DNA from: Marivita sp. | GTDB taxonomy: Bacteria; Pseudomonadota; Alphaproteobacteria; Rhodobacterales; Rhodobacteraceae | Direction of reading: 5' to 3' | Assembly: GCF_020055635.1 (NCBI RefSeq) | Contig: NZ_JAIPUT010000004.1 | Coordinates: 101,568-165,567 of the forward strand | DNA: 64,000 bases | Shown here: positions 26,932-37,751 of the stretch, piece after piece | Layout of the letters: each line of letters opens with the position of its first letter | How positions within the stretch are numbered: the first letter of the stretch is position 1 | Translations under genes and position numbers: made by a program | Notes under the pieces: generated by a model | The model's database searches: none | What the model was told of the DNA's origin: nothing | Seen by the model: only the letters and a program-made list of their open reading frames with translations

Positions 26932-27216
26932 ATGAAATGCCCGATCGACGGAACCGAGCTTGTGATCGCCGAACGCTCCGGCGTGGAGATCGATTATTGC
27001 CCGCAATGCCGGGGTGTCTGGCTGGACCGGGGTGAACTCGACAAGATCATCGACCGCAGCGCCGATTTCACCCCCGCGCCGTCGCCGCCGCAACATGCGC
27101 TTCCCCGCGATCCGGACGAATATGGCGATCAGAGAGGCCAGCGCGGATATCCCGGACAGGGCGGCTACCGCAAGAAAAAGCGTGGCGGCTTCCTTGAGGA
27201 TCTGTTCGACTTCTGA
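26932..27216 (+). CDS. Zinc-ribbon (TFIIB-type) domain protein
   Basis: A 94-residue cytoplasmic protein. The N-terminal zf-TFIIB domain is plain: MKCPIDGTELVIAERSGVEI, then YCPQCRGVWLDRGELDKII, giving two cysteine pairs for one zinc ion. The tail is rich in Gly, Arg, Gln and Lys (YRKKKRGG) and ends in the acidic-aromatic FLEDLFDF. Family members are widespread and poorly understood. GAGGAGAGCC precedes the ATG. A tiny lipoprotein frame follows 57 bases downstream. Confidence 0.85.
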   Translation: MKCPIDGTELVIAERSGVEIDYCPQCRGVWLDRGELDKIIDRSADFTPAPSPPQHALPRDPDEYGDQRGQRGYPGQGGYRKKKRGGFLEDLFDF

Positions 27217-27273
27217 TCAAGGTGCCGACAGGTCGGACGTTGATGTCCGATCTGCCGGCAAGGAGCCCTGGTC

Positions 27274-27348
27274 ATGCGTGTTTGGATTGCGATTGCGAGC
27301 TTGATGGCCCTGAGCGCCTGCGGCGTGCCGTTTGTGCCGTTTATCTGA
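27274..27348 (+). CDS. Very short lipoprotein-like peptide (24 residues)
   Basis: An ATG nine bases after AAGGAG opens a 24-codon frame: a hydrophobic signal ending MALSAC, then only GVPFVPFI. The lipobox LSAC would put the lipidated cysteine at residue 16, leaving a nine-residue mature peptide. The strong ribosome site and the terminator hairpin directly after the stop support a real gene. It resembles the very small entericidin-like lipoproteins of Gram-negative bacteria in architecture only. Confidence 0.5.
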   Translation: MRVWIAIASLMALSACGVPFVPFI

Positions 27349-27355
27349 TCGTTCG

Positions 27356-27378
27356 GGTGTGCCGTAGATCGGCACGCC
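27356..27378. terminator. Hairpin between the small lipoprotein and uvrB
   Basis: GGTGTGCCG and CGGCACGCC pair over nine positions (one G-U) around a five-base loop. It lies between convergent genes and could serve both. No long T-run follows on either strand. Confidence 0.6.
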
Positions 27379-27384
27379 TGGCCG

Positions 27385-29565
<2,181 letters not shown>

Positions 29566-29984
29566 GGGTCTCCGGACGGAATCAGGCTGCCGCAAGGACA
29601 GGTGCGATAAGAAGGCAGAGCCTCAAAAATGGGGCGGGACGGGCGAAAATGCAACCTGGGTCGCATATTGGCTCAGGTGGCTGCAAATGCCCTGTTTTCT
29701 TGCCTTTCGGACGCAATACTTGCGCCCGCAACGGCGGGAATTGCACCCCCCGAGGCTTTTTTTCTTTAAAACTTGCATGAATTGGGTACCTTTTACCGGC
29801 AAGCAGTTGGTTTAATTTGTTTCGGGCCGCATACACCCACCCCTCGCTCCCCGCGGTTCGTCGGCGAATGGCACCCTGCTTGCACTTTTGCCTCCGGCCC
29901 TGCGACAGTGTGATGACTTGGAACGCCTTGCGCCTTGGGCCGTTTTTGCCCATATCCAGTGGACAGACAGATCAGGTGAGACCC
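29566..29984. other. Intergenic stretch between uvrB and the NDUFS4-like gene
   Basis: This 419-base divergent gap is less GC-rich than its surroundings. It contains a T-run after a GC block near 29745-29766 and a short inverted segment, but no convincing reading frame with a ribosome site and no recognisable RNA. It presumably holds the promoters of uvrB and of the complex I subunit gene. Confidence 0.5.
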
Positions 29985-30296
29985 ATGCGAGCGCGAATTT
30001 ACCAGCCGTCCAGAACCGCGATGTCTTCCGGCAGCGCGAAGACGCATCATTGGGTTCTGGAATTTGCCCCCGAAAGCCCGCGCGGCATTGACCCGCTGAT
30101 GGGGTGGACATCCTCGACCGACACGCAAAGCCAGGTGCGGCTCACGTTCGACACGCTGGAGGCGGCGAAGGATTATGCCAAGGATCACGGCATCGAGGTG
30201 GTGCAGTTCCAGCCCAACAAGCGCAAGCCGAACATCCGCCCGCGCGGCTATGCCGAAAATTTCGCCGTCGACCGCAAGGGTGCCTGGACGCACTGA
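29985..30296 (+). CDS. ETC complex I subunit, NDUFS4-like
   Basis: A 103-residue homologue of the mitochondrial 18-kDa (NDUFS4) accessory subunit of NADH dehydrogenase, found in alphaproteobacterial complex I. Family landmarks are [41 protein letters not shown] and the C-terminal [12 protein letters not shown]. It is cytoplasmic and expected on the peripheral arm. The ATG at 29985 follows AGGTGAGACCC. The GNAT gene overlaps its stop by one base. Confidence 0.93.
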   Translation: MRARIYQPSRTAMSSGSAKTHHWVLEFAPESPRGIDPLMGWTSSTDTQSQVRLTFDTLEAAKDYAKDHGIEVVQFQPNKRKPNIRPRGYAENFAVDRKGAWTH

Positions 30297-30760
30297 TGAA
30301 CAGCTTCCGCATTGATCCGGTCGTGGCCTTGACCTGGGATGTTGCGGACCTGCTCGGCAGACATTTCGAAATGATGCAGGCGCAGACGCCGCAGGAAAGC
30401 TGTCACGTGATGACGGCCGATGACCTGTTCGCGGCCGGCGCCCATGTCTACGCGTTGCGCAACGCGGGCGACATGCTGGGCATCGCCGCGCTCAAGCCGC
30501 TGGATGCGACCCATGGCGAACTGAAATCCATGCACACCAAGGCCGAGGCCCGCAGCATGGGCGTCGGGGCGGCGCTGGTGCAGCACGTGATCACGCAAGC
30601 CCGATCCTTTGGAATGACGCGGATCAGCCTGGAAACCGGTTCGGAAGACCTGTTCGCCCCGGCGCGCCGCCTCTACGAGCGCCAGGGATTCGGTTATTGC
30701 CCGCCCTTCGCGGACTATGTCGATGACCCGCTCAGCGTCTTCATGACACGCGCGATCTGA
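30296..30760 (+). CDS. GNAT family N-acetyltransferase
   Basis: A 154-residue acetyltransferase of the GNAT fold. The acetyl-CoA binding segment is seen around KSMHTKAEARSMGVGAALVQHVI (A motif, R/Q-x-x-G-x-G/A form) and RISLETGSEDLFAPARRLYERQGF is the C-terminal motif. It resembles YsnE/PA4866-type peptide or amine N-acetyltransferases. The ATG overlaps the stop of the NDUFS4-like gene (TGATG), so translation is coupled. The acceptor is unknown. Confidence 0.85.
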   Translation: MNSFRIDPVVALTWDVADLLGRHFEMMQAQTPQESCHVMTADDLFAAGAHVYALRNAGDMLGIAALKPLDATHGELKSMHTKAEARSMGVGAALVQHVITQARSFGMTRISLETGSEDLFAPARRLYERQGFGYCPPFADYVDDPLSVFMTRAI

Positions 30761-30774
30761 CACGCCTCGGCTGA

Positions 30775-31278
30775 TCAAGGCCCGGAAAACGCACCGCAGG
30801 CGATCCGGTCCCCGGCATCCCCGGCCGGCTGGCTGGTATAGTCATCCGCACCGGCATGCATGATGAAGGCCGCGCCATCTTCGTCGAAGATCATCTCGTC
30901 GAGCGACAGGTGAGGATTGAAGAAATCGGCTGTCAGGCTGCCGTCGTCGCCGATGGTCACGTTCGGAAGGTCGCCGGGATGCGGTCCGCCATTGACGCTG
31001 ATGCCATGTTGCATGTCGCCTGCGATATGTCCGCCGGCCGAGGTGAAATCATCCGCCGAACAATCGCCGGTTTCGTGCAGATGCACGGCATGGGTGCCCG
31101 ACGGAACCGAGTCCAGCTCGAGTTCGACCAGCATGGTGCCCGAGGGCTGCGGCGTCAGCGTGACCGTGCCAAGGGACGTGCCGTCGCGGTTGGTGACGTC
31201 GGCGGTGGCCACGTCCTGCGCCGCGAGCGGCAAGGCGGGCAACAGGGCGGTGGCGGCGGCAAAGAGGGTGAGTCGCAT
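30775..31278 (-). CDS. sodC: Superoxide dismutase [Cu-Zn], periplasmic
   Basis: Detoxifies superoxide in the periplasm. It has 167 residues with a signal peptide (MRLTLFAAATALLPALPLAA). Copper and zinc ligands are in place: HAVHLHETGDC, GGHIAGDMQHGIS and NGGPHPGDLPN, then FIMHAGADDY. The cysteines in GDCSADD and IACGAFSG can form the family disulfide. It is convergent with the GNAT gene across only 14 bases, with no obvious terminator between them. Its start is followed upstream by tRNA-Arg after about 107 bases. Confidence 0.93.
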   Translation of the reverse strand: MRLTLFAAATALLPALPLAAQDVATADVTNRDGTSLGTVTLTPQPSGTMLVELELDSVPSGTHAVHLHETGDCSADDFTSAGGHIAGDMQHGISVNGGPHPGDLPNVTIGDDGSLTADFFNPHLSLDEMIFDEDGAAFIMHAGADDYTSQPAGDAGDRIACGAFSGP

Positions 31279-31385
31279 GACGGTTTCCTTTCGTTCGGTT
31301 GACTGTCATCGAAACGCAGCCTTTCCGAACGCGGTTCCAATCACCCTTTGACGACCCGTTCCGCCTGTCGTAATCCCACCTCAGC

Positions 31386-31462
31386 GGTCCCTTAGCTCAA
31401 CTGGATAGAGCAGCTGACTTCTAATCAGCAGGTTTGGGGTTCGAGTCCTCAAGGGATCGCCA
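31386..31462 (+). tRNA. tRNA-Arg (TCT)
   Basis: A full cloverleaf of 77 bases with encoded CCA. Acceptor strands GGTCCCT and AGGGATC pair with one G-U. The D-arm GCTCAACTGGATAGAGC, the anticodon arm GCTGA-CTTCTAA-TCAGC with anticodon TCT, and the T-arm TGGGG-TTCGAGT-CCTCA are all intact. Confidence 0.97.
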
Positions 31463-31488
31463 ACTTTATCCTCGACCATCGGCATCCA

Positions 31489-32166
31489 TCACGGGTGCGC
31501 CGCCAGAAAGTCGGTGATCGCCGTCTGCATTTCGGCCGGGCGGTCGAGCGGGATCATGTGACCGGTGTCGAAGGTCACGCACCGGGCCTGGGGACAGACT
31601 GCTTTCAGGCGGCGCTTTTCCGGCCCGCGGGTCAGAAAGCTCTGGGTCCCGTAGATCGCCAGGACCGGCATCCTGATCCGGCGCGCCAGCGGTTCGCCGT
31701 CGAACGTGGCGGCGGCGGTCAGGGCGTCCGTCAGGGCGTCGGGATCATTCGCTTCCAGCCAGCGGTGGAAATCGGCGCGGCTGGACGGGGTCTCGATGCG
31801 ATAGGACACCAGCCGCCCGATCCATTTCGGTCCCAGCAAGCGCACGGACAAGGGCGCCAGCGTCGGCCCGAATCGCTGCGCGCCCGGGGCCCGCAGCGAC
31901 AGGGGCGTGTCGACCAGCACCAGCGCGCGGACGCGCTCGGACAGGCGGGCCGCCAGTGTCAGCGCAACCATGCCGCCCAAGCTGTGGCCGACCAGGGCCG
32001 CGCCGGCGGGGATGTCATCCTCGAGCGCGTCGGCCATCGCGTCCACGGTCGGGGCCAAGGCACGGGGCCGTTCTCCGTATCCCGGCAGATTGAGCGCGCG
32101 GCCCGGCACATTGCCCCAGCTTTCGGCATTGAGACCCGCGCCGTGCAGGTAGATCGTCTCGGTCAT
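31489..32166 (-). CDS. Alpha/beta hydrolase
   Basis: A 225-residue alpha/beta hydrolase. The oxyanion region YLHGAGLNAESWG opens the protein, the nucleophile elbow is GHSLGGM with the serine at about residue 62, and the late histidine is in FDTGHMIPLDRP. A cap region lies between. The start MTETIYLHG follows the usual opening of the family; the frame is open further upstream but without support. It is 35 bases downstream of xylB on the same strand, so the two may be co-transcribed. The substrate is unknown. Confidence 0.88.
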   Translation of the reverse strand: MTETIYLHGAGLNAESWGNVPGRALNLPGYGERPRALAPTVDAMADALEDDIPAGAALVGHSLGGMVALTLAARLSERVRALVLVDTPLSLRAPGAQRFGPTLAPLSVRLLGPKWIGRLVSYRIETPSSRADFHRWLEANDPDALTDALTAAATFDGEPLARRIRMPVLAIYGTQSFLTRGPEKRRLKAVCPQARCVTFDTGHMIPLDRPAEMQTAITDFLAAHP

Positions 32167-32201
32167 GCCGCGTCCTCGCAAACGTCCCGCGCCCTCGTGC
32201 G

Positions 32202-33638
32202 TCAGGCGAAACCCTTCAAGGTACGATATAGCCCGCGATAGCGTTCCAGTCTTTCGTCCAGCGCCTGCGACGGGTCCGGATCGAACCGGTCCGAGAGGGT
32301 GGGCTGCCGGCCCAGATCGGACAGGTGCATTGCCCCGACGCCGCAGGCGGCAAGACGCGCGGCCCCCATCGCCGGGCCTGCATCCGACCCCGTGGTGCGC
32401 GCGATCGTCGTGCCGGTGGCGCTGGCGATCAGTTGCAGCAGGAAGGGCGACCTGCTGCCGCCGCCAATGGCCGAAAGATGGGGCAGATCCCTGAGGGTGT
32501 CGCCGAAACTCTGCACCGCATCGGCGAAGGTGAAGGCCACCGCCTCGACCACGGCGCGACACAGGGCGGCACGGTCGGTGCTGTCCTCGAGCCCGAAGAA
32601 CACCGCGCGGATATGCGGATCTCCATGCGGGCTGCGTTCGCCGGTCAGGTAGGGCAGGAAGGTCGGCACACGGGACGGGTCGGCGCGTTCGGCCAAGGCC
32701 ACGACCTCTGCGGCGCTGACGCCAAGCTGCCCGGCCAGCCACGCGATGGGCCGCGCCCCGTTCAGCATGGCCGCCATCTGGTACCAGCGGTCCGGCACCG
32801 TGTGCGCAAAGGCATGCACGAACCTGTCCGGGTTCGGATGATACGCCTCCCCGGCCACGAACAACTGCCCCGACGTGCCCAACGAGATGAAGCCGCGCCC
32901 GGCCTCGGTGGCCCCCAGGGACACCGCTCCGGTTGCCGCATCTCCGCCCCCGGCCACGACCGGGATTCCGGCGCGCAGCCCGGTCTCAATGGCGGCCTGC
33001 CGCGTGACCTGTCCGACCACCTCCTGCCCGTCCGCGAGCCGCGGCAGCCAATCGGGGTCCGTTGCGCTGGCTTCGGCGATGACGCTGCTCCAGTCGCGGG
33101 CGGCCTGGTCCAGCCACAGCGTGCCCGCTGCATCCGAAGGGTCGGTTGCAACGCCCCCGTGCAGTCGCAGACCGATGTAATCCTTGGGCAAGAGGACATG
33201 CGCGATCCGGCTGTGCAAGTCCGGCTCGTGGCGTGCCACCCACATCAGTTTGGGCGCGGTAAAGCCGGGCAGGGGCAAGATGCCTGAAATCGCACCGATC
33301 TCCGGCACGGCCTCGCGCAGATATGCGCATTCTTCGATCGACCGGCTGTCGTTCCACAGAATGGCGGGGCGCAATACGTCGTGCCGCGCATCCAGCAGGA
33401 CCGCGCCGTGCATCTGACCGGACAGGCCGATGGCGGTGATCGCGGCGAGGGGCTGCGTCCGGCCCATCTCGGCCAAGGCGTGACAGGTCGCTGTCCACCA
33501 GGCCTGCGGATCCTGTTCCGACCAGCCGGAATGCGGCGATTGCACCGTCAGATCGGCGCTCGCCGATGCGAAAATCTCGGTGCCGTCGGTGCAGATCACC
33601 TTGACCGCGGACGTGCCTATGTCGATGCCAAGAAACAT
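32202..33638 (-). CDS. xylB: Xylulokinase
   Basis: A FGGY-family sugar kinase, 478 residues, close to xylulokinases. The N-terminal phosphate motif GIDIGTSAVKVI, the substrate region GLSGQMHG and WNDSRS, and the C-terminal FGGY signature (GGDAATGAVSLGATEAGRGF, then the ADP motif AIGGGSRSPFLLQL) are present. It should phosphorylate D-xylulose, though FGGY kinases are hard to assign by sequence and no xylose isomerase or sugar transporter is nearby. A small unknown gene lies upstream and the hydrolase downstream. Confidence 0.88.
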   Translation of the reverse strand: MFLGIDIGTSAVKVICTDGTEIFASASADLTVQSPHSGWSEQDPQAWWTATCHALAEMGRTQPLAAITAIGLSGQMHGAVLLDARHDVLRPAILWNDSRSIEECAYLREAVPEIGAISGILPLPGFTAPKLMWVARHEPDLHSRIAHVLLPKDYIGLRLHGGVATDPSDAAGTLWLDQAARDWSSVIAEASATDPDWLPRLADGQEVVGQVTRQAAIETGLRAGIPVVAGGGDAATGAVSLGATEAGRGFISLGTSGQLFVAGEAYHPNPDRFVHAFAHTVPDRWYQMAAMLNGARPIAWLAGQLGVSAAEVVALAERADPSRVPTFLPYLTGERSPHGDPHIRAVFFGLEDSTDRAALCRAVVEAVAFTFADAVQSFGDTLRDLPHLSAIGGGSRSPFLLQLIASATGTTIARTTGSDAGPAMGAARLAACGVGAMHLSDLGRQPTLSDRFDPDPSQALDERLERYRGLYRTLKGFA

Positions 33639-33681
33639 GGCGCAGGTTTACGTCAGCGCTAACAACGGCGCAAGACGCGCA

Positions 33682-33864
33682 TCAGCCTGCCTTTGCGACC
33701 CCGAGCGCGGCTTCCAGAACGCCGATGACGGCCTGCCGACCGCTTTCCTCTTCGATCTTCGCCAGCACCTCGCAGAGCACGTCGGCCGGCCAGTCGCTGT
33801 GGTAAACCTTGTGTTGCAGTGTCAGATATTCAGCGATTGCTTCATTCAACGCAGTCAGGTCCAT
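33682..33864 (-). CDS. Small hypothetical protein (60 residues)
   Basis: A 60-residue acidic helical protein, MDLTALNEAIAEYL through LGVAKAG, with one cysteine. An AAAGG ribosome site lies seven bases before the ATG. It is 43 bases upstream of xylB on the same strand and could be co-transcribed. I do not recognise the family; the sequence has no signal peptide or membrane segment. Confidence 0.5.
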   Translation of the reverse strand: MDLTALNEAIAEYLTLQHKVYHSDWPADVLCEVLAKIEEESGRQAVIGVLEAALGVAKAG

Positions 33865-34301
33865 ACTTGCCTTTCAATGACATCAAACGTCGTCCTTGGC
33901 GAACTGCTCGGATCACGCAGATTTTGAATGTCCGGCGCGTGACGAGCCTCCGTGCCCGCCGCGTTGGCCGGTTTTCGGGTCTGATGACCTTGGAACTACT
34001 CGTTGACCCACTTCGCCACGCGACCACTGTCCCGTGACTGTCCTTCGGACATAAACATGCACTTTCTGAACATGCTCAAAAGGTCTTGCGACCCGCGTTT
34101 CGAACCCGCGCGCTTGTCCCGCAGATGCGCCGATCTTGGCATGCATGCTGAGGCTTTCCCACAATCAGGGCGCGAGTCGGCGGGCAACTATCTGATTCCC
34201 TGCGATTTGTCACCCGCAAAGCTGCATTCCGGCCGGATCGCTTGAACTGGCGCAACGTCGGAAGTCGGGCTAGACAGAACCAAACCATGAGGGAGCGGGA
34301 C
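33865..34301. other. Intergenic stretch before the aminotransferase gene
   Basis: This 437-base divergent gap has no supported gene. On the minus strand there is a T-loop-like GGGTTCGAAAC around 34096-34108 and tRNA-like wording (GTGGCGAAGTGGGT) around 34005-34020, but these cannot be joined into a cloverleaf. It could be degenerate sequence. Confidence 0.4.
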
Positions 34302-35516
34302 ATGAGCAATCTTGATGCCAAATTCGCACGGCTTGGGGCCGACAACGCACCGGGGCAGGAGGTGCGGCAAAACGCGGAGGACCTGAAATCGGTGATGCGC
34401 GGAGACATCCTGACCGGCGTCCCGGTCGATTTCTCGCATGGCGATGTCGATGCGTTCGAACCCACCCCCGGTGCGCGGGCGGCGTGGGAAGAGGGTTTTG
34501 ATGCCGGCGCATCGCAGGCCTATACCGAATACCGAGGCGCTGCGGCGATCCGCAATGATGTCGCTGCCAGCCTCGCCGCCTTTACGGGCGCGCCGGTCGA
34601 CCCGGTGGACGAGCTGATCATCACACCGGGCACCCAGGGCGCGCTGTTCCTCGCCCTTGGCGCGGTCGTCGACCGTGGCACCAAGGTCGCCATCATGGAG
34701 CCGGATTACTTTGCAAACCGCAAACTGGTCACGTTCTTCGGCGGTGAGATCCTGCCCGTCGCCTTGCACTACCACGAAGACGCCCCGCAGCGCGGCCCCG
34801 ATCTTGGCCAGCTGGAGGCCGCGTTCGAGGCCGGGGCCGAGGTTCTGGTGTTTTCCACCCCGAACAACCCGACAGGCGTGGTCACCCAGGACGATGCGAT
34901 CATCGAAATCGCCCGGCTTGCCGCGCAGTACAACGTCACCGTCATCGTCGATCAGCTGTATTCCCGCCTGCTTTATAGCGGTGAGAGCTACACCCACATG
35001 CGCGCCTGTGCAGAGCGTCCGAAAAACCTCATCACCATCATGGGTCCGTCCAAAACGGAATCGCTCAGCGGGTTCCGCCTAGGCGTGGCGTTTGGCACGG
35101 CGTCCCTGATCGAGCGGATGGAGAAGCTTCAGGCCATCGTGTCGCTGCGCGCGGCGGGCTATTCCCAGGCGGCGCTCAGGACGTGGTTCCATGAACCCGA
35201 GAGCTGGATGGAGACACGCATCGCCCAGCATGAGGCGATCCGCGATGACCTGCTGGCGATCTTTCGCGCCGCCGGGTTCCCGACAGCCTGCCCTCAGGCG
35301 GGCAGCTACCTGTTCCCCGAACTGCCGGAGCTCGTGGTGTCGCCCGAAGATTTCGCCCGCCTCCTGCGCCTTCAGGCCGGGGTCACGGTCACGCCGGGGT
35401 CTGAATTCGCACCGCATACCGCCAAAAGCGTGCGGCTCAATTTCTCGCAGGATCACGCGGCGTCGGTCGCGGCCGCACACCGTATTGTCGAAATGGTCGA
35501 AAGGTATCGCGCATGA
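34302..35516 (+). CDS. Class I/II pyridoxal-phosphate aminotransferase
   Basis: A 404-residue PLP enzyme of the aspartate aminotransferase fold. Conserved points are STPNNPTG (Asn contacting PLP), VDQLYSRLLY (Asp/Tyr pair) and GPSKTESLSGFRLG, which holds the Schiff-base lysine and a phosphate-binding arginine. The C-terminal arginine region is KSVRLNFSQDHA. The start MSNLDAKFARL follows GGGAGCGGGAC. The aspartate dehydrogenase gene overlaps its stop by four bases, which suggests a joint role in amino donor metabolism. The substrate is not settled by sequence. Confidence 0.88.
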   Translation: MSNLDAKFARLGADNAPGQEVRQNAEDLKSVMRGDILTGVPVDFSHGDVDAFEPTPGARAAWEEGFDAGASQAYTEYRGAAAIRNDVAASLAAFTGAPVDPVDELIITPGTQGALFLALGAVVDRGTKVAIMEPDYFANRKLVTFFGGEILPVALHYHEDAPQRGPDLGQLEAAFEAGAEVLVFSTPNNPTGVVTQDDAIIEIARLAAQYNVTVIVDQLYSRLLYSGESYTHMRACAERPKNLITIMGPSKTESLSGFRLGVAFGTASLIERMEKLQAIVSLRAAGYSQAALRTWFHEPESWMETRIAQHEAIRDDLLAIFRAAGFPTACPQAGSYLFPELPELVVSPEDFARLLRLQAGVTVTPGSEFAPHTAKSVRLNFSQDHAASVAAAHRIVEMVERYRA

Positions 35517-36316
35517 AGATCGGCATCGCAGGCATGGGCGCAATCGGCCTTCGGGTTGCGCAGGAACTGGACCGGGGCGGCATCCCCGGCTGTGAACTGG
35601 CGGGCATCAGCGCCCGCAACGCCGACCGCGCGGCAGAGGCGAATGCCACCCTGTCAAAACCCGCGCCGGTCTATGCGCTGAGCGAGATCGCCGCCCATTG
35701 CGACATCATCATCGAAACCCTGCCGCCGCAGCGTTTCATGGACCTTGCAACGCCGGTGGTGCAGGCGGGCAAGGAACTTGTCGTGCTGTCGGCAAGCCAG
35801 CTTCTCGGACAGGACGCGCTGTTCGATCTGGCGGAAGAAACCGGTGCAAGGATCACCGTTCCTTCCGGGGCGATGCTGGGCCTCGATGCCATAAAGGGCG
35901 CCGCAGTGGGCGAGCTGCATTCGGTTGTGATCGAGACCCGCAAGCCCGTCGCGGGACTTGCCAAGGCACCCTACGTGATCGACAACAAGATCGACCTCGG
36001 CAACCTGTCCGAGCCCGTTCTGGTGCTGGGTGGAGCCGTGACGGAAGTGGCCAAGGTGTTCCCGGCAAACGTCAATGTCGCTGTCGCGGTCAGCCTCGCG
36101 GGCTTTGGCCCCGACAGGACGCGGATGGAGGTCTGGGCCGATCCGGCGCTTGACAAGAACAGGCACACCGTGCGGGTGACGTCGGACAGTTCGGATTTCG
36201 AAATGACGATCCAGAACCGCCCGTCCGACGAAAACCCCGCCACGGGCAAGATCACCGCGCTCAGCGTGATTGCGCTCCTGCGTCAGAAGACGGCGGTGCT
36301 TCGGGTCGGAACCTGA
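35513..36316 (+). CDS. Aspartate dehydrogenase (L-aspartate:NAD(P) oxidoreductase)
   Basis: A 267-residue member of the aspartate dehydrogenase family. The Rossmann motif GIAGMGAIGLRVA opens the protein, followed by the second domain with PSGAMLGLDAIKGA and FPANVNVAVAVSLAG, the catalytic-domain signature. It should interconvert L-aspartate with iminosuccinate/oxaloacetate and ammonia. Its ATG overlaps the aminotransferase stop, so the pair is translated together. Some relatives feed NAD synthesis; no nadA or nadC is present here. Confidence 0.9.
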   Translation: MKIGIAGMGAIGLRVAQELDRGGIPGCELAGISARNADRAAEANATLSKPAPVYALSEIAAHCDIIIETLPPQRFMDLATPVVQAGKELVVLSASQLLGQDALFDLAEETGARITVPSGAMLGLDAIKGAAVGELHSVVIETRKPVAGLAKAPYVIDNKIDLGNLSEPVLVLGGAVTEVAKVFPANVNVAVAVSLAGFGPDRTRMEVWADPALDKNRHTVRVTSDSSDFEMTIQNRPSDENPATGKITALSVIALLRQKTAVLRVGT

Positions 36317-36320
36317 CCGC

Positions 36321-36449
36321 TCAGTCCAGACGGACCGAAGACGGCGAGGCGCCTTGTTCCTGGGCGCTCCACCCCATCTGGTCAAGGGTGTAGTCCGCGC
36401 CGACGGCGATCACGGCGATGGCGACAAATCCAACTAGCATGGCTTTCAC
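36321..36449 (-). CDS. 42-residue single-span membrane peptide coupled to the WD40-cytochrome gene
   Basis: A GTG start at 36449 lies eight bases after AAGGAG and overlaps the stop of the upstream cytochrome gene (GTGA). The peptide starts KAMLVGFVAIAVIAVGADYT, a single hydrophobic segment, then a short soluble tail DQMGWSAQEQGASPSSVRLD. It is too short for most gene finders. The strong ribosome site and overlap argue that it is real. A role as a small subunit or anchor of the formate dehydrogenase electron-transfer proteins is inference from context only. Confidence 0.6.
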   Translation of the reverse strand: MKAMLVGFVAIAVIAVGADYTLDQMGWSAQEQGASPSSVRLD

Positions 36450-37750
36450 GGCGAACTCTCCTTGGGCGCGGTTTCCCGACGCAGATAGGTCACGAGATCG
36501 GCGCGGTCCTGCGCCCCCGTGATCCGTTGCATGGGCATCTTGGTTCCGGGAATGTAATGCTCCGGGCCGATGTCGAAAAGAGCATCAATCGTGTCTTCGT
36601 CCCAGATGATGGCCGACCCGTCCAGCGCATCCGAATAGCTGTAATCCGCGACCGTGCCGGCCTGCCGCCCGAACAGGTCGTAAAGGCTTGGCCCGGCGCG
36701 GCGCGCGCTGCCCGGCGTCAATGTGTGGCAGATCGAACATTTGCGCATGAACTGGCGTTCGCCATTGGGCATCGTGTCGGCATCGGCCAGAAAGCCGGGC
36801 GATCCGGTGGCAATCGGATCGGCCGCGTCCATCGCGGCGATGGGCCAGGAATACAGACGCGGATCCAGCCCGCCCGCATGGATGTTGCCGCCATCGCGCG
36901 AGAACGCCAGCGCCCAGACCGGACCACGTTCTGTGGCGCGGAAATCGCGGGTGATGCGCCAGTCGCGCGTGTTCACCACCATGATATAGCCCTCTCCATC
37001 CCCCACCGCCAGATGCGCGCCATCCGGGCTGGTCGCCATCGCCAGGATCGGGCGACGGTCAAGCGTCAGATCGGCCACCGTGTCGCCCGTCGCCAGATCG
37101 AGCACACGTGTCCCGCCATCGACCGCGCCATAAGCCAGCCAGCCCGCGTCCTCGTTCAGCTCCACTTCGTTGACGCCGAAGCCGTGCCCGGTCACGCGCA
37201 GCGTTTCGCGGGCGTTTTGGACATCCCACAGACGGATGCTGCCATCGGCGGATGCGGAATACAGGCCGTGGCCATCCCGCGTGAAGGCCACGTCGTTCAC
37301 CGGCCCGGCATGTCCGGTCAGAAACTGCGCCTCCGACCCGTCCAAAGACCAAAGCCCGATACTGCCGTCCCAACTGGCCGACGCAACGGTTCCGCCATCG
37401 GGGGACAAGGCCAGCGACACGATCTTGCCCTTGTGGCCCGTCCAGACGGCTTGCTCGGTGCCGTCATCCGACCAAACGCGCAGCGTGAAATCGTCCCCGG
37501 CGGAATAGACCGTTCCATCCGGCGCGATCACCACGGCGTTCACCGCCGCCTCGTGTCCGTCGAACCAGAGCGGATCGGACCCCGTCCAGAGCCCCACCGC
37601 GTTGTCGAAACTCACGGTCGCGATCTGGTCGGTGTCGGACACGGCGATCCCCATGATGGGGCCGCCATGGCCTTGAAGCGTGAAGAACTCGTCCGCTGCG
37701 ACCGGGGCCGTGCAGAACAACCCGGCGCAGGTGGCAAGAACCAGCCGCAT
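36446..37750 (-). CDS. WD40-repeat / c-type cytochrome fusion protein
   Basis: A 434-residue exported protein with a signal peptide (residues 1-19). It then has about seven WD40-like blades (for example LQGHGGPIMGIAVS, WTGHKGKIVSLALSP, LTGHAGPVNDVAFT) forming a propeller to about residue 320. A C-terminal class I cytochrome c domain has the haem motif CSICH at residues 338-342 and a probable axial methionine in TKMPM near 405. It follows fdhI after one base, so it most likely receives electrons from the formate dehydrogenase cytochrome b or scaffolds it in the periplasm. The WD40-cytochrome arrangement is unusual for a formate dehydrogenase operon. Confidence 0.85.
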   Translation of the reverse strand: MRLVLATCAGLFCTAPVAADEFFTLQGHGGPIMGIAVSDTDQIATVSFDNAVGLWTGSDPLWFDGHEAAVNAVVIAPDGTVYSAGDDFTLRVWSDDGTEQAVWTGHKGKIVSLALSPDGGTVASASWDGSIGLWSLDGSEAQFLTGHAGPVNDVAFTRDGHGLYSASADGSIRLWDVQNARETLRVTGHGFGVNEVELNEDAGWLAYGAVDGGTRVLDLATGDTVADLTLDRRPILAMATSPDGAHLAVGDGEGYIMVVNTRDWRITRDFRATERGPVWALAFSRDGGNIHAGGLDPRLYSWPIAAMDAADPIATGSPGFLADADTMPNGERQFMRKCSICHTLTPGSARRAGPSLYDLFGRQAGTVADYSYSDALDGSAIIWDEDTIDALFDIGPEHYIPGTKMPMQRITGAQDRADLVTYLRRETAPKESSP

Positions 37751-37751
37751 G

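Noticed and set aside
33990-34110. tRNA-like gene on the minus strand
   Set aside because: A T-loop-like and a D-arm-like segment exist, but they are in the wrong order and too far apart to fold as a tRNA.
34089-34113. Further TTCGAA palindrome unit
   Set aside because: The arms around TTTCGAA form a direct repeat of CCCGCG, not an inverted one.
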